Source: Acidovorax_G sp046289925
GTDB taxonomy: Bacteria > Pseudomonadota > Gammaproteobacteria > Burkholderiales > Burkholderiaceae_C
Direction: 5' to 3'
DNA length: 28,732 bases
NCBI GenBank assembly: GCA_046289925.1
Contig: JBKBUN010000019.1
Span: forward strand, 1 to 28,732
Below the pieces are notes generated by a model that saw only the letters and a list, made by a program, of their open reading frames with translations, did not search any database and was not told the DNA's origin. Below, in pieces: positions 16,867 to 24,244 of the stretch. Every line of letters starts with the position of its first letter. The first letter of the stretch is position 1. A program made the translations under genes and the position numbers.

Positions 16867-18132
16867 ATGGCCGAGAAAAAAGGCTCTTCCAGCGAAAAAA
16901 CCCTTTACTGTTCCTTTTGCGGCAAGAGCCAGCACGAGGTGAAGAAGTTGATCGCGGGCCCGTCGGTGTTCATCTGCGACGAATGCATCGACCTGTGCAA
17001 TGAAATCATCCGTGACGAACTGCCAGCGGCAGAACCAAGCCGCGACACCAAAGGCGACCTTCCGACGCCTTCCGAGATCAAGCACAACCTCGACCAGTAT
17101 GTGATCGGTCAGGAAAAAGCCAAACGTACCCTGGCTGTGGCCGTCTACAACCATTACAAACGTTTGCGCCACAAGGACAAGGCCGTCAAGGACGAGGTAG
17201 AGCTTTCGAAGAGCAACATCCTTCTGATCGGCCCCACAGGCTCTGGTAAGACTTTGTTGGCGCAGACGCTCGCGCGCATGTTGGATGTGCCCTTCGTCAT
17301 GGCCGATGCCACTACGTTGACCGAAGCGGGCTATGTGGGCGAGGATGTCGAGAACATCATCCAAAAGCTGCTCCAGAGCTGCAACTATGATGTGGAGCGT
17401 GCTCAGCGTGGGATCGTGTACATCGACGAAATTGACAAGATCTCTCGCAAGTCAGACAACCCGTCGATCACGCGCGATGTCTCGGGCGAGGGTGTTCAAC
17501 AGGCCCTACTGAAGCTGATTGAAGGCACTATGGCCAGCGTGCCCCCTCAAGGTGGGCGCAAGCACCCCAATCAGGATTTCCTGCAGATTGATACGACGAA
17601 CATTCTCTTTATTTGCGGTGGTGCATTTGCGGGCCTGGAGAAAGTCATCGAGAGCCGTACCGAAGCCTCTGGTATCGGTTTTGGTGCGGCTGTGCGATCG
17701 AAGAAGCAGCGCTCGCTCACCGAGGTATTTTCCGAGATCGAGCCTGAGGATTTGATCAAGTTTGGTCTGATCCCTGAACTGGTGGGCCGGATGCCGGTCG
17801 TTACGGCGCTTGCTGAGCTCAGCGAGGACGCGTTGGTTCAGATTCTGACCGAACCCAAGAACGCTTTGGTCAAACAGTACAGTCGGCTCCTGGCGATGGA
17901 GGGTGTTGATCTGGAAGTGCGGCCAGCGGCTCTCAGAGCCATTGCCCGCAAGGCCTTGGCTCGAAAAACCGGTGCACGGGGATTGCGCTCAATCTTGGAG
18001 CATGCCCTCATGGGAACGATGTTCGATCTGCCCAATATGTCGAATGTCGAGAAGGTGGTCGTCGATGAGTCCACTATCGAAGAGGACCAGCCTCCGCTGC
18101 TCGTGTACCGCGAGGCGGCCAAGAAAGCCTGA
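16867..18132 (+). CDS. clpX: ATP-dependent Clp protease ATP-binding subunit ClpX
   Basis: ClpX is the AAA+ hexameric unfoldase that recognises substrates and threads them into ClpP. The 421-residue chain starts with a C4 zinc-binding domain (Cys15, Cys18, Cys37, Cys40; CSFCGKS and CDECIDLC). It has Walker A GPTGSGKT (122-129), the pore loop TEAGYVGEDVENII, Walker B YIDEIDKI, and the IGF loop in ASGIGFGAAV that docks onto ClpP. The ATG at 16867 gives the usual N-terminus; an upstream in-frame ATG at 16774 lies before the terminator and is not used in the family. It lies 99 bases after clpP and 135 bases before lon. Confidence 0.98.
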   Translation: MAEKKGSSSEKTLYCSFCGKSQHEVKKLIAGPSVFICDECIDLCNEIIRDELPAAEPSRDTKGDLPTPSEIKHNLDQYVIGQEKAKRTLAVAVYNHYKRLRHKDKAVKDEVELSKSNILLIGPTGSGKTLLAQTLARMLDVPFVMADATTLTEAGYVGEDVENIIQKLLQSCNYDVERAQRGIVYIDEIDKISRKSDNPSITRDVSGEGVQQALLKLIEGTMASVPPQGGRKHPNQDFLQIDTTNILFICGGAFAGLEKVIESRTEASGIGFGAAVRSKKQRSLTEVFSEIEPEDLIKFGLIPELVGRMPVVTALAELSEDALVQILTEPKNALVKQYSRLLAMEGVDLEVRPAALRAIARKALARKTGARGLRSILEHALMGTMFDLPNMSNVEKVVVDESTIEEDQPPLLVYREAAKKA

Positions 18133-18230
18133 ACCATGGCGCTGTGCCGGACATCGGCACTACCATGCGGCGTCTGGCAACGACTTGTGGCGCACGTCGT
18201 CGACGATTGCGCCGCTTGAAATAACCTGCA

Positions 18231-18248
18231 TGTGGACAAACTTCCACA
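18231..18248. promoter_or_regulatory. Inverted repeat in the lon leader
   Basis: TGTGGA-CAAACT-TCCACA is a perfect 6-bp dyad 20 bases before the lon start and just upstream of its ribosome-binding site GAGG. A second palindrome, TCGTCGACGA, is at 18197-18206. Either could be an operator or a leader hairpin; no known regulator site was recognised. Confidence 0.35.
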
Positions 18249-18267
18249 GAACCTACTGAGGATAGCC

Positions 18268-20694
18268 ATGTCTGGACACCTCCCCCTACCTGCCACTCCT
18301 ATCGATCTGCCGTTGCTGCCCTTGCGGGACGTTGTGGTGTTCCCTCACATGGTGATTCCACTTTTTGTTGGGCGCCCGAAGAGTATCAAGGCTTTGGAGC
18401 AGGCGATGGAGGCCGACCGCCGCATCATGTTGGTGGCGCAAAAGGCTGCTGCCAAAGACGAGCCTTCGGTCAAGGATATGTTCGATGTGGGTTGTGTATC
18501 GACCATCCTTCAGATGCTCAAACTGCCCGACGGTACAGTCAAGGTTCTGGTGGAAGGGCTCCAGCGTGCGGCGGTAGAGACCATTGTCGATGGAGAAAGT
18601 CACTTCACAGCGACCGTGCTGCCAGTGGATCCGAATGCCGATGCGGACAAGCCGGCTGAGATCGAAGCGCTGCGGCGAGCGGTGATGCAACAGTTCGATC
18701 AGTACGTCAAGCTCAACAAGAAGATCCCGCCTGAGATACTGACTTCAATTGCCAGCATTGATGATGCGGGTCGCTTGGCCGACACGATTGCGGCCCATTT
18801 GCCTCTGAAGCTAGAGCACAAGCAGGCAGTGCTTGACCTTTCCAAAGTGTCTGAGCGTCTCGAAAACCTATTCAACCAACTGGAGAGGGAAGTCGACATC
18901 CTCAATGTGGACAAGAAGATCCGCAGCCGTGTCAAACGGCAGATGGAAAAAAACCAGCGGGACTTCTACCTGAACGAGCAGGTCAAGGCCATTCAGAAGG
19001 AACTCGGTGAAGGCGAAGAGGGGGCCGACATCGAGGAGATTGAAAAGAAGATCAAGGCAGCTCGCATGCCCGCAGAGGCACGCAAGAAGGCGGAGTCCGA
19101 ACTCAAGAAGCTCAAGCTGATGTCGCCGATGTCGGCTGAGGCGACCGTAGTGCGCAACTACATCGACGTACTAACCTCCTTGCCTTGGAGCAAGAAGACC
19201 AAGATCAAGCATGATCTGGCGAATGCGGAGATCGTCTTGAATGAGGATCACTTTGGCCTAGACAAAGTGAAAGACCGCATCCTGGAGTACCTTGCGGTGC
19301 AGCAGCGGGTCGATAAGGTGAAGGCACCAATCCTCTGTTTGGTGGGCCCCCCTGGTGTGGGCAAAACTTCTCTGGGGCAATCGATTGCCAAAGCCACTGG
19401 CCGTAAGTACGTGCGTATGGCGCTGGGCGGTATGCGTGATGAGGCTGAGATCCGCGGGCATCGGCGCACGTACATCGGTGCGCTCCCTGGCAAAGTGCTG
19501 CAGAGTCTGACCAAGGTCGGCACACGCAATCCATTGTTCCTTCTGGACGAAATCGACAAACTCGGAACAGATTTTCGGGGCGATCCATCGAGCGCACTGC
19601 TTGAAGTGCTCGACCCAGAGCAGAACCACACTTTTGGTGATCACTACGTCGAAGTAGACTTTGACCTGAGCGATGTGATGTTCGTGGCGACATCGAATTC
19701 GATGAACATCCCTCCTGCCTTGTTGGATCGCATGGAAGTGATCCGACTGTCGGGCTATACCGAGGATGAAAAGGTCAACATCGCAGTGCGTTATCTGTTG
19801 CCCAAGCAGCTTAAAAACAATGGCGTTCGCGAGGGTGAGTTGCGGATCACAGAGGCGGCGATCCGGGATGTGGTGCGCTACTACACCCGCGAAGCGGGGG
19901 TTCGCTCTCTTGAACGTGAGCTGTCCAAGATTTGCCGCAAGGTCGTCAAGGGGTTGCAACTGAAGAAGTTAAGCCCTGAGGTCGTGGTGTCCGAGGAGGA
20001 TCTTCCCGAGTATTTGGGCGTTCGGAAGTACACCTACGGCCGGGCAGAGCAGCAGAATCAGGTGGGCCAGGTTGTGGGCTTGGCCTGGACCGAGGTGGGA
20101 GGGGATCTGCTCACCATTGAAGCTGCCGTGATGCCGGGGAAGGGGGTGATCACCCGCACCGGATCCTTGGGCGACGTGATGAAAGAGTCTGTCGAGGCAG
20201 CCCGTACCGTGGTGCGCAGCCGTGCGCGTCTGTTAGGCATTCGGGATGACATCTTCGAAAAACGTGATATCCACATCCACGTGCCCGATGGGGCCACCCC
20301 AAAAGATGGCCCCAGTGCGGGCATCGCCATGACAACTGCGCTGGTGTCGGCTCTTACCGGAATACCGGTGCGGGGCGATGTCGCCATGACAGGCGAGATT
20401 ACGTTGCGCGGTGAGGTGACGGCAATCGGCGGTCTGAAGGAGAAGCTGCTGGCCGCTTTGCGGGGCGGGATCAAGACAGTCGTGATTCCGGAAGAGAATG
20501 CAAAAGACCTTCAAGATATTCCCGAGAATGTCAAGGCGGGGCTTGAGATCGTTCCCGTGCGGTGGGTGGACAAAGTGCTCGACATTGCATTAGAGCGCAA
20601 GCCTGTGCCTCTCACAGAAGACGAGGTGGCGGCCATGCTTGCAGCGGCCGACAAGCCTGGCCCCGGAACTGCGCCGGATGCCGTGAAGCATTGA
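18268..20694 (+). CDS. lon: Lon protease, ATP-dependent
   Basis: Lon is the soluble AAA+ serine protease that removes misfolded and short-lived regulatory proteins. The 808-residue chain has the N-terminal substrate-binding LON domain (LPLLPLRDVVVFPHMVIPLF at the start), a long helical segment, and the AAA+ module with Walker A GPPGVGKT (360-367) and Walker B LFLLDEIDKLG. The C-terminal peptidase domain has catalytic Ser683 (DGPSAGIAM) and Lys726 (GGLKEKLLAA), spaced as in E. coli. The ATG at 18268 follows GAGGATAGCC. The gene ends the tig-clpP-clpX-lon block. In E. coli hupB follows lon; here two tRNA genes do. Confidence 0.98.
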   Translation: MSGHLPLPATPIDLPLLPLRDVVVFPHMVIPLFVGRPKSIKALEQAMEADRRIMLVAQKAAAKDEPSVKDMFDVGCVSTILQMLKLPDGTVKVLVEGLQRAAVETIVDGESHFTATVLPVDPNADADKPAEIEALRRAVMQQFDQYVKLNKKIPPEILTSIASIDDAGRLADTIAAHLPLKLEHKQAVLDLSKVSERLENLFNQLEREVDILNVDKKIRSRVKRQMEKNQRDFYLNEQVKAIQKELGEGEEGADIEEIEKKIKAARMPAEARKKAESELKKLKLMSPMSAEATVVRNYIDVLTSLPWSKKTKIKHDLANAEIVLNEDHFGLDKVKDRILEYLAVQQRVDKVKAPILCLVGPPGVGKTSLGQSIAKATGRKYVRMALGGMRDEAEIRGHRRTYIGALPGKVLQSLTKVGTRNPLFLLDEIDKLGTDFRGDPSSALLEVLDPEQNHTFGDHYVEVDFDLSDVMFVATSNSMNIPPALLDRMEVIRLSGYTEDEKVNIAVRYLLPKQLKNNGVREGELRITEAAIRDVVRYYTREAGVRSLERELSKICRKVVKGLQLKKLSPEVVVSEEDLPEYLGVRKYTYGRAEQQNQVGQVVGLAWTEVGGDLLTIEAAVMPGKGVITRTGSLGDVMKESVEAARTVVRSRARLLGIRDDIFEKRDIHIHVPDGATPKDGPSAGIAMTTALVSALTGIPVRGDVAMTGEITLRGEVTAIGGLKEKLLAALRGGIKTVVIPEENAKDLQDIPENVKAGLEIVPVRWVDKVLDIALERKPVPLTEDEVAAMLAAADKPGPGTAPDAVKH

Positions 20695-20717
20695 GGCATC
20701 AAAAAATGATGTATAAT

Positions 20718-20746
20718 TTGCGCATCGACGCCAAACGATGTATAAT
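20718..20746 (+). promoter_or_regulatory. Promoter of the tRNA-Gly/tRNA-Cys genes
   Basis: TTGCGC (20718-20723) and a perfect TATAAT (20741-20746) are spaced by 17 bases, 15 bases before tRNA-Gly. The 10-mer GATGTATAAT occurs twice, at 20708-20717 and 20737-20746. A second -10 box at 20712-20717, with the weaker TTGAGG 15 bases upstream, may form a tandem promoter overlapping the end of lon. Confidence 0.7.
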
Positions 20747-20761
20747 CTAAGGCTTCAGTAA

Positions 20762-20837
20762 GCGGGAATAGCTCAGTTGGTAGAGCGCAACCTTGCCAAG
20801 GTTGAGGTCGAGAGTTCGAGACTCTTTTCCCGCTCCA
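20762..20837 (+). tRNA. tRNA-Gly(GCC)
   Basis: The 76-base cloverleaf has acceptor stem GCGGGAA pairing with TTCCCGC, then TCCA. The D-arm is AGCTCAGTTGGTAGAGC, the anticodon loop TTGCCAA carries GCC, and the T-arm is GAGAGTTCGAGACTCT. CCA is encoded. Confidence 0.96.
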
Positions 20838-20844
20838 TTTTTCT

Positions 20845-20873
20845 AAAAAGGGAAGCAGGTGCTTCCCTTTTTT
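20845..20873 (+). terminator. Terminator-like hairpin between tRNA-Gly and tRNA-Cys
   Basis: AAAAAGGGAAGC pairs with GCTTCCCTTTTT around AGGT and ends in a T run. The stem is long and A/T-flanked, so it may act in both directions. It suggests that the two tRNAs are at least partly separate transcripts, or that the hairpin is a processing site. Confidence 0.7.
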
Positions 20874-20885
20874 ATCCAGGTTCCT

Positions 20886-20959
20886 GGCGCGGTAGCAAAG
20901 CGGTTATGCACCGGATTGCAAATCCGTGTAGGTCGGTTCGACTCCGGCCCGCGCCTCCA
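20886..20959 (+). tRNA. tRNA-Cys(GCA)
   Basis: The 74-base cloverleaf has acceptor stem GGCGCGG pairing with CCGCGCC, then TCCA. The anticodon stem-loop is CGGATTGCAAATCCG with anticodon GCA, and the T-loop is GGTTCGACTCC. CCA is encoded. The recombinase gene of the integrated element starts 186 bases downstream, so the 3' part of this tRNA is the best candidate for the attachment site. Confidence 0.96.
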
Positions 20960-20988
20960 AAAACCTCCTTTGAAATCAACAAGTTAGA

Positions 20989-21010
20989 ACGGCCCTACAC
21001 GGGCCGTTTT
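20989..21010 (+). terminator. Terminator after tRNA-Cys
   Basis: ACGGCCC pairs with GGGCCGT around the loop TACAC, followed by TTTTGCTTTT. It probably ends the tRNA-Cys transcript before the element genes. Confidence 0.7.
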
Positions 21011-21096
21011 GCTTTTGTGCCGCCTCAATCGGGCTCGGTTCGGGCTCAAACCGCCCGGCCCCGGTGGGCTGACCGCGCGTCAACTACCTAACTTGT

Positions 21097-21121
21097 CGTG
21101 TAGGCGAGTAGACTCCGCGCC
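21097..21121 (+). other. Degenerate echo of the tRNA-Cys 3' half (possible attachment-site remnant)
   Basis: CGTGTAGG (21097-21104), GACTCC (21111-21116) and GCGCC (21117-21121) repeat, in the same order and nearly the same spacing, three blocks of tRNA-Cys (20925-20932, 20940-20945, 20951-20955). In addition CCTACACG at 20994-21001 is the inverse of the first block. CAAGTTAG (20980-20987) and CTAACTTG (21088-21095) form another inverted pair. These could be recombinase arm or core sites; short matches in GC-rich DNA may also arise by chance. Confidence 0.35.
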
Positions 21122-21145
21122 GTTGCAATTGACGCGGGTGGAGCT

Positions 21146-22342
21146 GTGGCAAGTGTGAGAAAGACGCGCACGGGTCGCTTCGAGCTGACCGTGCGCCACC
21201 GTCTGTTGCCCAAGCGGGTGTACATGACGTTCGACGATGAGGATGAGGCGCGCCGGTATGGCGAGCAACTCGACCGGCTGCTTGCCTCTGGCATCGTGCC
21301 CGAGGGGCTGCTGGAGATGGCGGCCCCCAAGCCCAAAGAGCAGCTGCGGCACATCTTGCGGGCGTACATCAACAGCGGCCACCCGGCCAAGACCGACCTC
21401 GATGTGCTTGAGCTGCTGGTGGTCGAGGTGGGGCCGGTGCGGGTCGACCAGTTCACCTACGCCTGGTGTGAGGCCTGGGTGCGCGCCCTGAAGCTGGAGC
21501 GCAACCTGGCGCCCGGCACCATCCGCAAACGCATCGGCAGCCTGTCTCGCGCGGTGGATTGGTGGCTGCGCAGCCACGCCGATGCGATGGTGGGCAACCC
21601 GCTCAAGCTGCTGCCCCGAGGGGCAGCAACCTACTCGGCCAAGGATGCCGCCGACCTTGCCGCCCTTGCAGCCAACGCGCCAGAAGGCGAGGCGCCCAAG
21701 GCGCCCAAGCAAGACACCACCCGCGACCGTCGCCTGATGCCGGGCGAGCTGGAGCGCATTGAGGCGGCCCTGCGGGGAGAGAAGCGGCCAGACCGCGAGC
21801 GGCCCTTGAAGCTGTCCGAGGGCAGGGCGCTGCTGGTGCTGTTCCGCGTGATCTACGACACGGGCGTGCGCTTGCGTGAAGCGTACACGCTCACACGCGC
21901 CCAGGTGGATCTGCAGGCCCGCGTGCTGCGGGTGCGCAGCAGCAAGCAGTGGCACGGCCGCGTGAAGTACCGCGATGTTCCGATGCGGCGCGAGCTGCAC
22001 GCGCTGCTGGCCGACTACCTGGCTGAGCGGCCAGCAGACCCCGGCGCGTTGGTGTTTCCGTTCTGGGATGGTGACACCAGTGACAAGGCCCTGGACAGGA
22101 CCACCAGCCGGCTATCGGGCCGGTTCGCCCGTGCGTTTGAATACGCTGGATGCGAGGGCCTCACCGAGCACGATCTGCGGCACGAGGCGACGTGTAGGTG
22201 GTACGAGATGCGCACGCCCGATGGGGCCTGGATGTTCCGCGAAGCCGAGATCGACAAGATCATGGGCTGGGCACCGGGGTCTACGATGTCCAAGCGGTAC
22301 GCGAGCTTTCGGGCGGCCGACCTAGCCGCGCGCATGTGGTGA
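21146..22342 (+). CDS. Tyrosine recombinase (phage-type integrase)
   Basis: This 398-residue integrase catalyses site-specific insertion and excision of the element. The first 60 residues are the arm-binding type (VRKTRTGRFELTVRHRLLPK), followed by a SAM-like core-binding domain (about 75-165) and the catalytic domain. Catalytic residues are visible: Arg in DTGVRLREAYTL, Lys in RSSKQWHGRVKYRDVPM, His-x-x-Arg in LTEHDLRHEA, and the Tyr in STMSKRYASF near the C-terminus. The GTG start at 21146 follows GGTGGAG. The gene points away from tRNA-Cys, with the putative attachment region between them. Its codon use is GC-rich, like the host. Confidence 0.93.
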   Translation: MASVRKTRTGRFELTVRHRLLPKRVYMTFDDEDEARRYGEQLDRLLASGIVPEGLLEMAAPKPKEQLRHILRAYINSGHPAKTDLDVLELLVVEVGPVRVDQFTYAWCEAWVRALKLERNLAPGTIRKRIGSLSRAVDWWLRSHADAMVGNPLKLLPRGAATYSAKDAADLAALAANAPEGEAPKAPKQDTTRDRRLMPGELERIEAALRGEKRPDRERPLKLSEGRALLVLFRVIYDTGVRLREAYTLTRAQVDLQARVLRVRSSKQWHGRVKYRDVPMRRELHALLADYLAERPADPGALVFPFWDGDTSDKALDRTTSRLSGRFARAFEYAGCEGLTEHDLRHEATCRWYEMRTPDGAWMFREAEIDKIMGWAPGSTMSKRYASFRAADLAARMW

Positions 22343-22348
22343 GGGCCT

Positions 22349-23032
22349 ATGGTGGAAGACACAACCGACAAAATCAGGCGCAACCTGGTGGTGTTCTCTG
22401 GCACCTATCTGGCGCTCTGGTTTTTGGGAATCAGCTGGCCAGACTTTATTCGGACGGCCTATTTGGAAAAGGTAGGCGCTGCGGTCGACCCGTCGAGGCT
22501 TCAGTGGGTCGTGTTCGTGGTGTTTTGCTACCTGGGGTTTCGGTGGCTTACCTGCGAAGAGTACGAGAGAGGGAAAACCAAGGCGTTGGAAGCGTGGAAG
22601 ACCGACACCGGCAGGCATGTGCAAGACTATGTGCAGCGGCAGCTAGAGCGCACCCTCCCGGAGAGCGTGCCCACTTGGATCAGCTTTCCCACGGGGAGCG
22701 ATCTGTCTTCGATTCAAAGGTGGTGGAGAGACGTGGAGGGCAGCGCTGCAGGCAGGCCATTCATCCGCGAGGTAACCGCCAACAATGTCGCCTCGGTATT
22801 CGCAGGCGGCCAATTCATCATCAGCTGTCGGCCCTTGCTCAAGGGCCAGCGGGAGTCTTTTGCGACCGTACAAGACGCTCGTGTCGATTTCATGCCGCCG
22901 CGCTGGCTGGTGTGGGCCGCCGGAGCTACGGCCGTCATGCAGGCGTTGCTTCGAGAGCCCACGTGGGCGTGGGTGTTGCCCAACCTGTTGGCTGCCGTGA
23001 CATTGCTGCGCATGGTGTGGCGCTTCATTTAG
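22349..23032 (+). CDS. Membrane protein of unknown function at the element edge
   Basis: I do not recognise this 227-residue protein. It has hydrophobic segments at about residues 12-30 and 50-66 and a pair near the end (about 185-200 and 207-225). The roughly 115-residue middle part is soluble, starting with a charged stretch (CEEYERGKTKALEAWKTDTG). This resembles a membrane-anchored domain facing one side of the membrane. The ATG at 22349 is preceded by GTGAGGG and lies six bases after the integrase stop, so the two genes are probably co-transcribed. Its stop overlaps the stop of the opposite helix-turn-helix gene by three bases. Its base composition is less GC-rich than the integrase, which suggests a separate origin. 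A cargo or superinfection-related gene is possible, but nothing in the sequence proves it. Confidence 0.8.
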   Translation: MVEDTTDKIRRNLVVFSGTYLALWFLGISWPDFIRTAYLEKVGAAVDPSRLQWVVFVVFCYLGFRWLTCEEYERGKTKALEAWKTDTGRHVQDYVQRQLERTLPESVPTWISFPTGSDLSSIQRWWRDVEGSAAGRPFIREVTANNVASVFAGGQFIISCRPLLKGQRESFATVQDARVDFMPPRWLVWAAGATAVMQALLREPTWAWVLPNLLAAVTLLRMVWRFI

Positions 23033-23415
23033 ATCGTCGGCAGCGGCGGCGGTGTGCGGCGCACCCGGCCGCGCTGTGATGGCGTTGGCATGGCCACGCT
23101 CAGCGGTGCGGCGGCTGCCTTGGCGGCTTTCGCGGCTGCGTCCTGCAGTTCCTTGGCCCGCTCGGCACGGCGGGCCTCGGCTTCTTCGAGGGCCAGCTCG
23201 TTCAGCCGCTGAAAGAATGCCGCGGCCGGGATGATCCAGCTGCGGCCGAACTTCACGCCGGGCAGGTCGCCCTTGATGACGCGCTCGGCCGCCGTCTCTT
23301 CGTCGCACCGCAGGATGCTGGCCACGTCGGTCACGGTCAGCGCACCAGGCACGGCTGCAGGCGGTGCTGTCAGGCCTGCAAGGCCTGCAATGCTTGCGTC
23401 GAACATGTTGCCCAT
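23029..23415 (-). CDS. Excisionase-like helix-turn-helix DNA-binding protein
   Basis: The 128-residue protein has a MerR/excisionase-type helix-turn-helix at about residues 25-65 (ALTVTDVASILRCDEETAAE, then VKFGRSWIIPAAAFFQRL). This is the pattern of small proteins that read a DNA site and often direct excision. A charged Ala/Glu/Arg-rich helix follows (about 70-100) with a basic, Pro-rich tail. The ATG at 23415 is preceded by AGGAGC, which overlaps the stop codon (TAG) of the upstream gene. It is the last gene of the minus-strand operon and faces the integrase unit, so it is a good candidate for the recombination directionality factor. Confidence 0.75.
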   Translation of the reverse strand: MGNMFDASIAGLAGLTAPPAAVPGALTVTDVASILRCDEETAAERVIKGDLPGVKFGRSWIIPAAAFFQRLNELALEEAEARRAERAKELQDAAAKAAKAAAAPLSVAMPTPSQRGRVRRTPPPLPTI

Positions 23416-23423
23416 GGGTGCTC

Positions 23424-23877
23424 CTATGCGGCCTTCAGACCCAGCTCTGCGGCCTGGCGGTGCTCTACCAAGCCGCCGCTGCTGCGGAGCTGGTTCATCA
23501 GCTTGCGGGTGATGCGATGCAGCTCGCCCGCGCTGAGCTGCTGCAGCTGGAACTCGTGCAGATCCACGGCCTCGGCAATCGCGTCCAGCTCGCCAAAACA
23601 CAGCGGCACGGGCTGCCAAGTGCCTGTGGCCATGGCGCGCGCGTGCACGGCCGCCAGCGCGGCCTGGCCAGCCTCCAGGTGTTCGCGCAGGCCGCGCACG
23701 ATGCGGCTGTGCTCGATTGCCAAAGCCAGCATCACATGCGTGCGCACCACGGTGTGCTGATCTTCAGTGGCCACGCCTTCGCGCAGCTTGGTCACGCACC
23801 CGCGCAGCGGCGTCATGATCTCGGCCAGCTCGGTCTTGGTCAGCCTGGTGGCCTGCTTTTGGGCCAGGGCGATGGGT
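23424..23877 (-). CDS. Conserved phage-type protein of unknown function, start lost in the N gap
   Basis: About 150 C-terminal residues are visible. The sequence is mainly helical (LAEIMTPLRGCVTKLREGVA, THVMLALAIEHSRIVRGLRE, GELDAIAEAVDLHEFQLQQL). It resembles small conserved hypothetical proteins I associate with betaproteobacterial prophages, but no function is known to me. The N-terminus lies in the run of N from 23878. The frame happens to stay open on both sides of the gap, but the next gene occupies the other side, so a start within the gap is most likely. It ends eight bases before the excisionase-like gene. Confidence 0.65.
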
Positions 23878-23976
23878 NNNNNNNNNNNNNNNNNNNNNNN
23901 NNNNNNNNNNNNNNNNNNNNNNNNNNNNNNNNNNNNNNNNNNNNNNNNNNNNNNNNNNNNNNNNNNNNNNNNNNNN
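23878..23976. other. Assembly gap of 99 N
   Basis: The sequence is undetermined here. The true length is unknown, and the start of the gene ending at 23424 is probably hidden in it. Confidence 0.99.
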
Positions 23977-23983
23977 CTTGCGT

Positions 23984-24244
23984 TCATGCGAGTCCTTCCA
24001 GGGTGAAGTCGCCCAGCTGCACCATGATGTAGCCGTCTGCTGTCTCCCACGACATGGCGTTGCCCACCCACTTCAGGTGTTCGATGCAGTCGCGCATGTG
24101 CTCGTCCGCCTGGCAGCAGGGGATGCGGTATGTGTCCGCTTCATCCATGCGTTCGGCTTCGGAGGTGATCAGTTCTTCGGCGGCCGTAGTGGCAATCCTG
24201 TAGGCGCGCAAGATGGCCAGGGCCTCGGTGGTGCGGTCGGTCAT
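23984..24244 (-). CDS. Small acidic protein of unknown function
   Basis: This is an 86-residue protein that I do not recognise. It begins MTDRTTEALAILRAYRIATT, is mostly helical, and has a Cys-Cys pair and a third Cys (RIPCCQADEHMRDCIEHLKW), so a metal site is possible but unproven. Its ATG overlaps the stop of the DUF4406 gene as ATGA, indicating coupled translation. The stop lies eight bases from the assembly gap. Confidence 0.7.
   Translation of the reverse strand: MTDRTTEALAILRAYRIATTAAEELITSEAERMDEADTYRIPCCQADEHMRDCIEHLKWVGNAMSWETADGYIMVQLGDFTLEGLA

Noticed and set aside
18215..18240. Sigma-32 heat-shock promoter before lon
   Set aside because: CTTGAAA is present, but no CCCCAT-like -10 box is found at the right distance.
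23424..24071. One continuous 215-residue protein through the N gap
   Set aside because: The part right of the gap overlaps the better-supported gene at 23984-24244 in another frame; openness across N carries no information.
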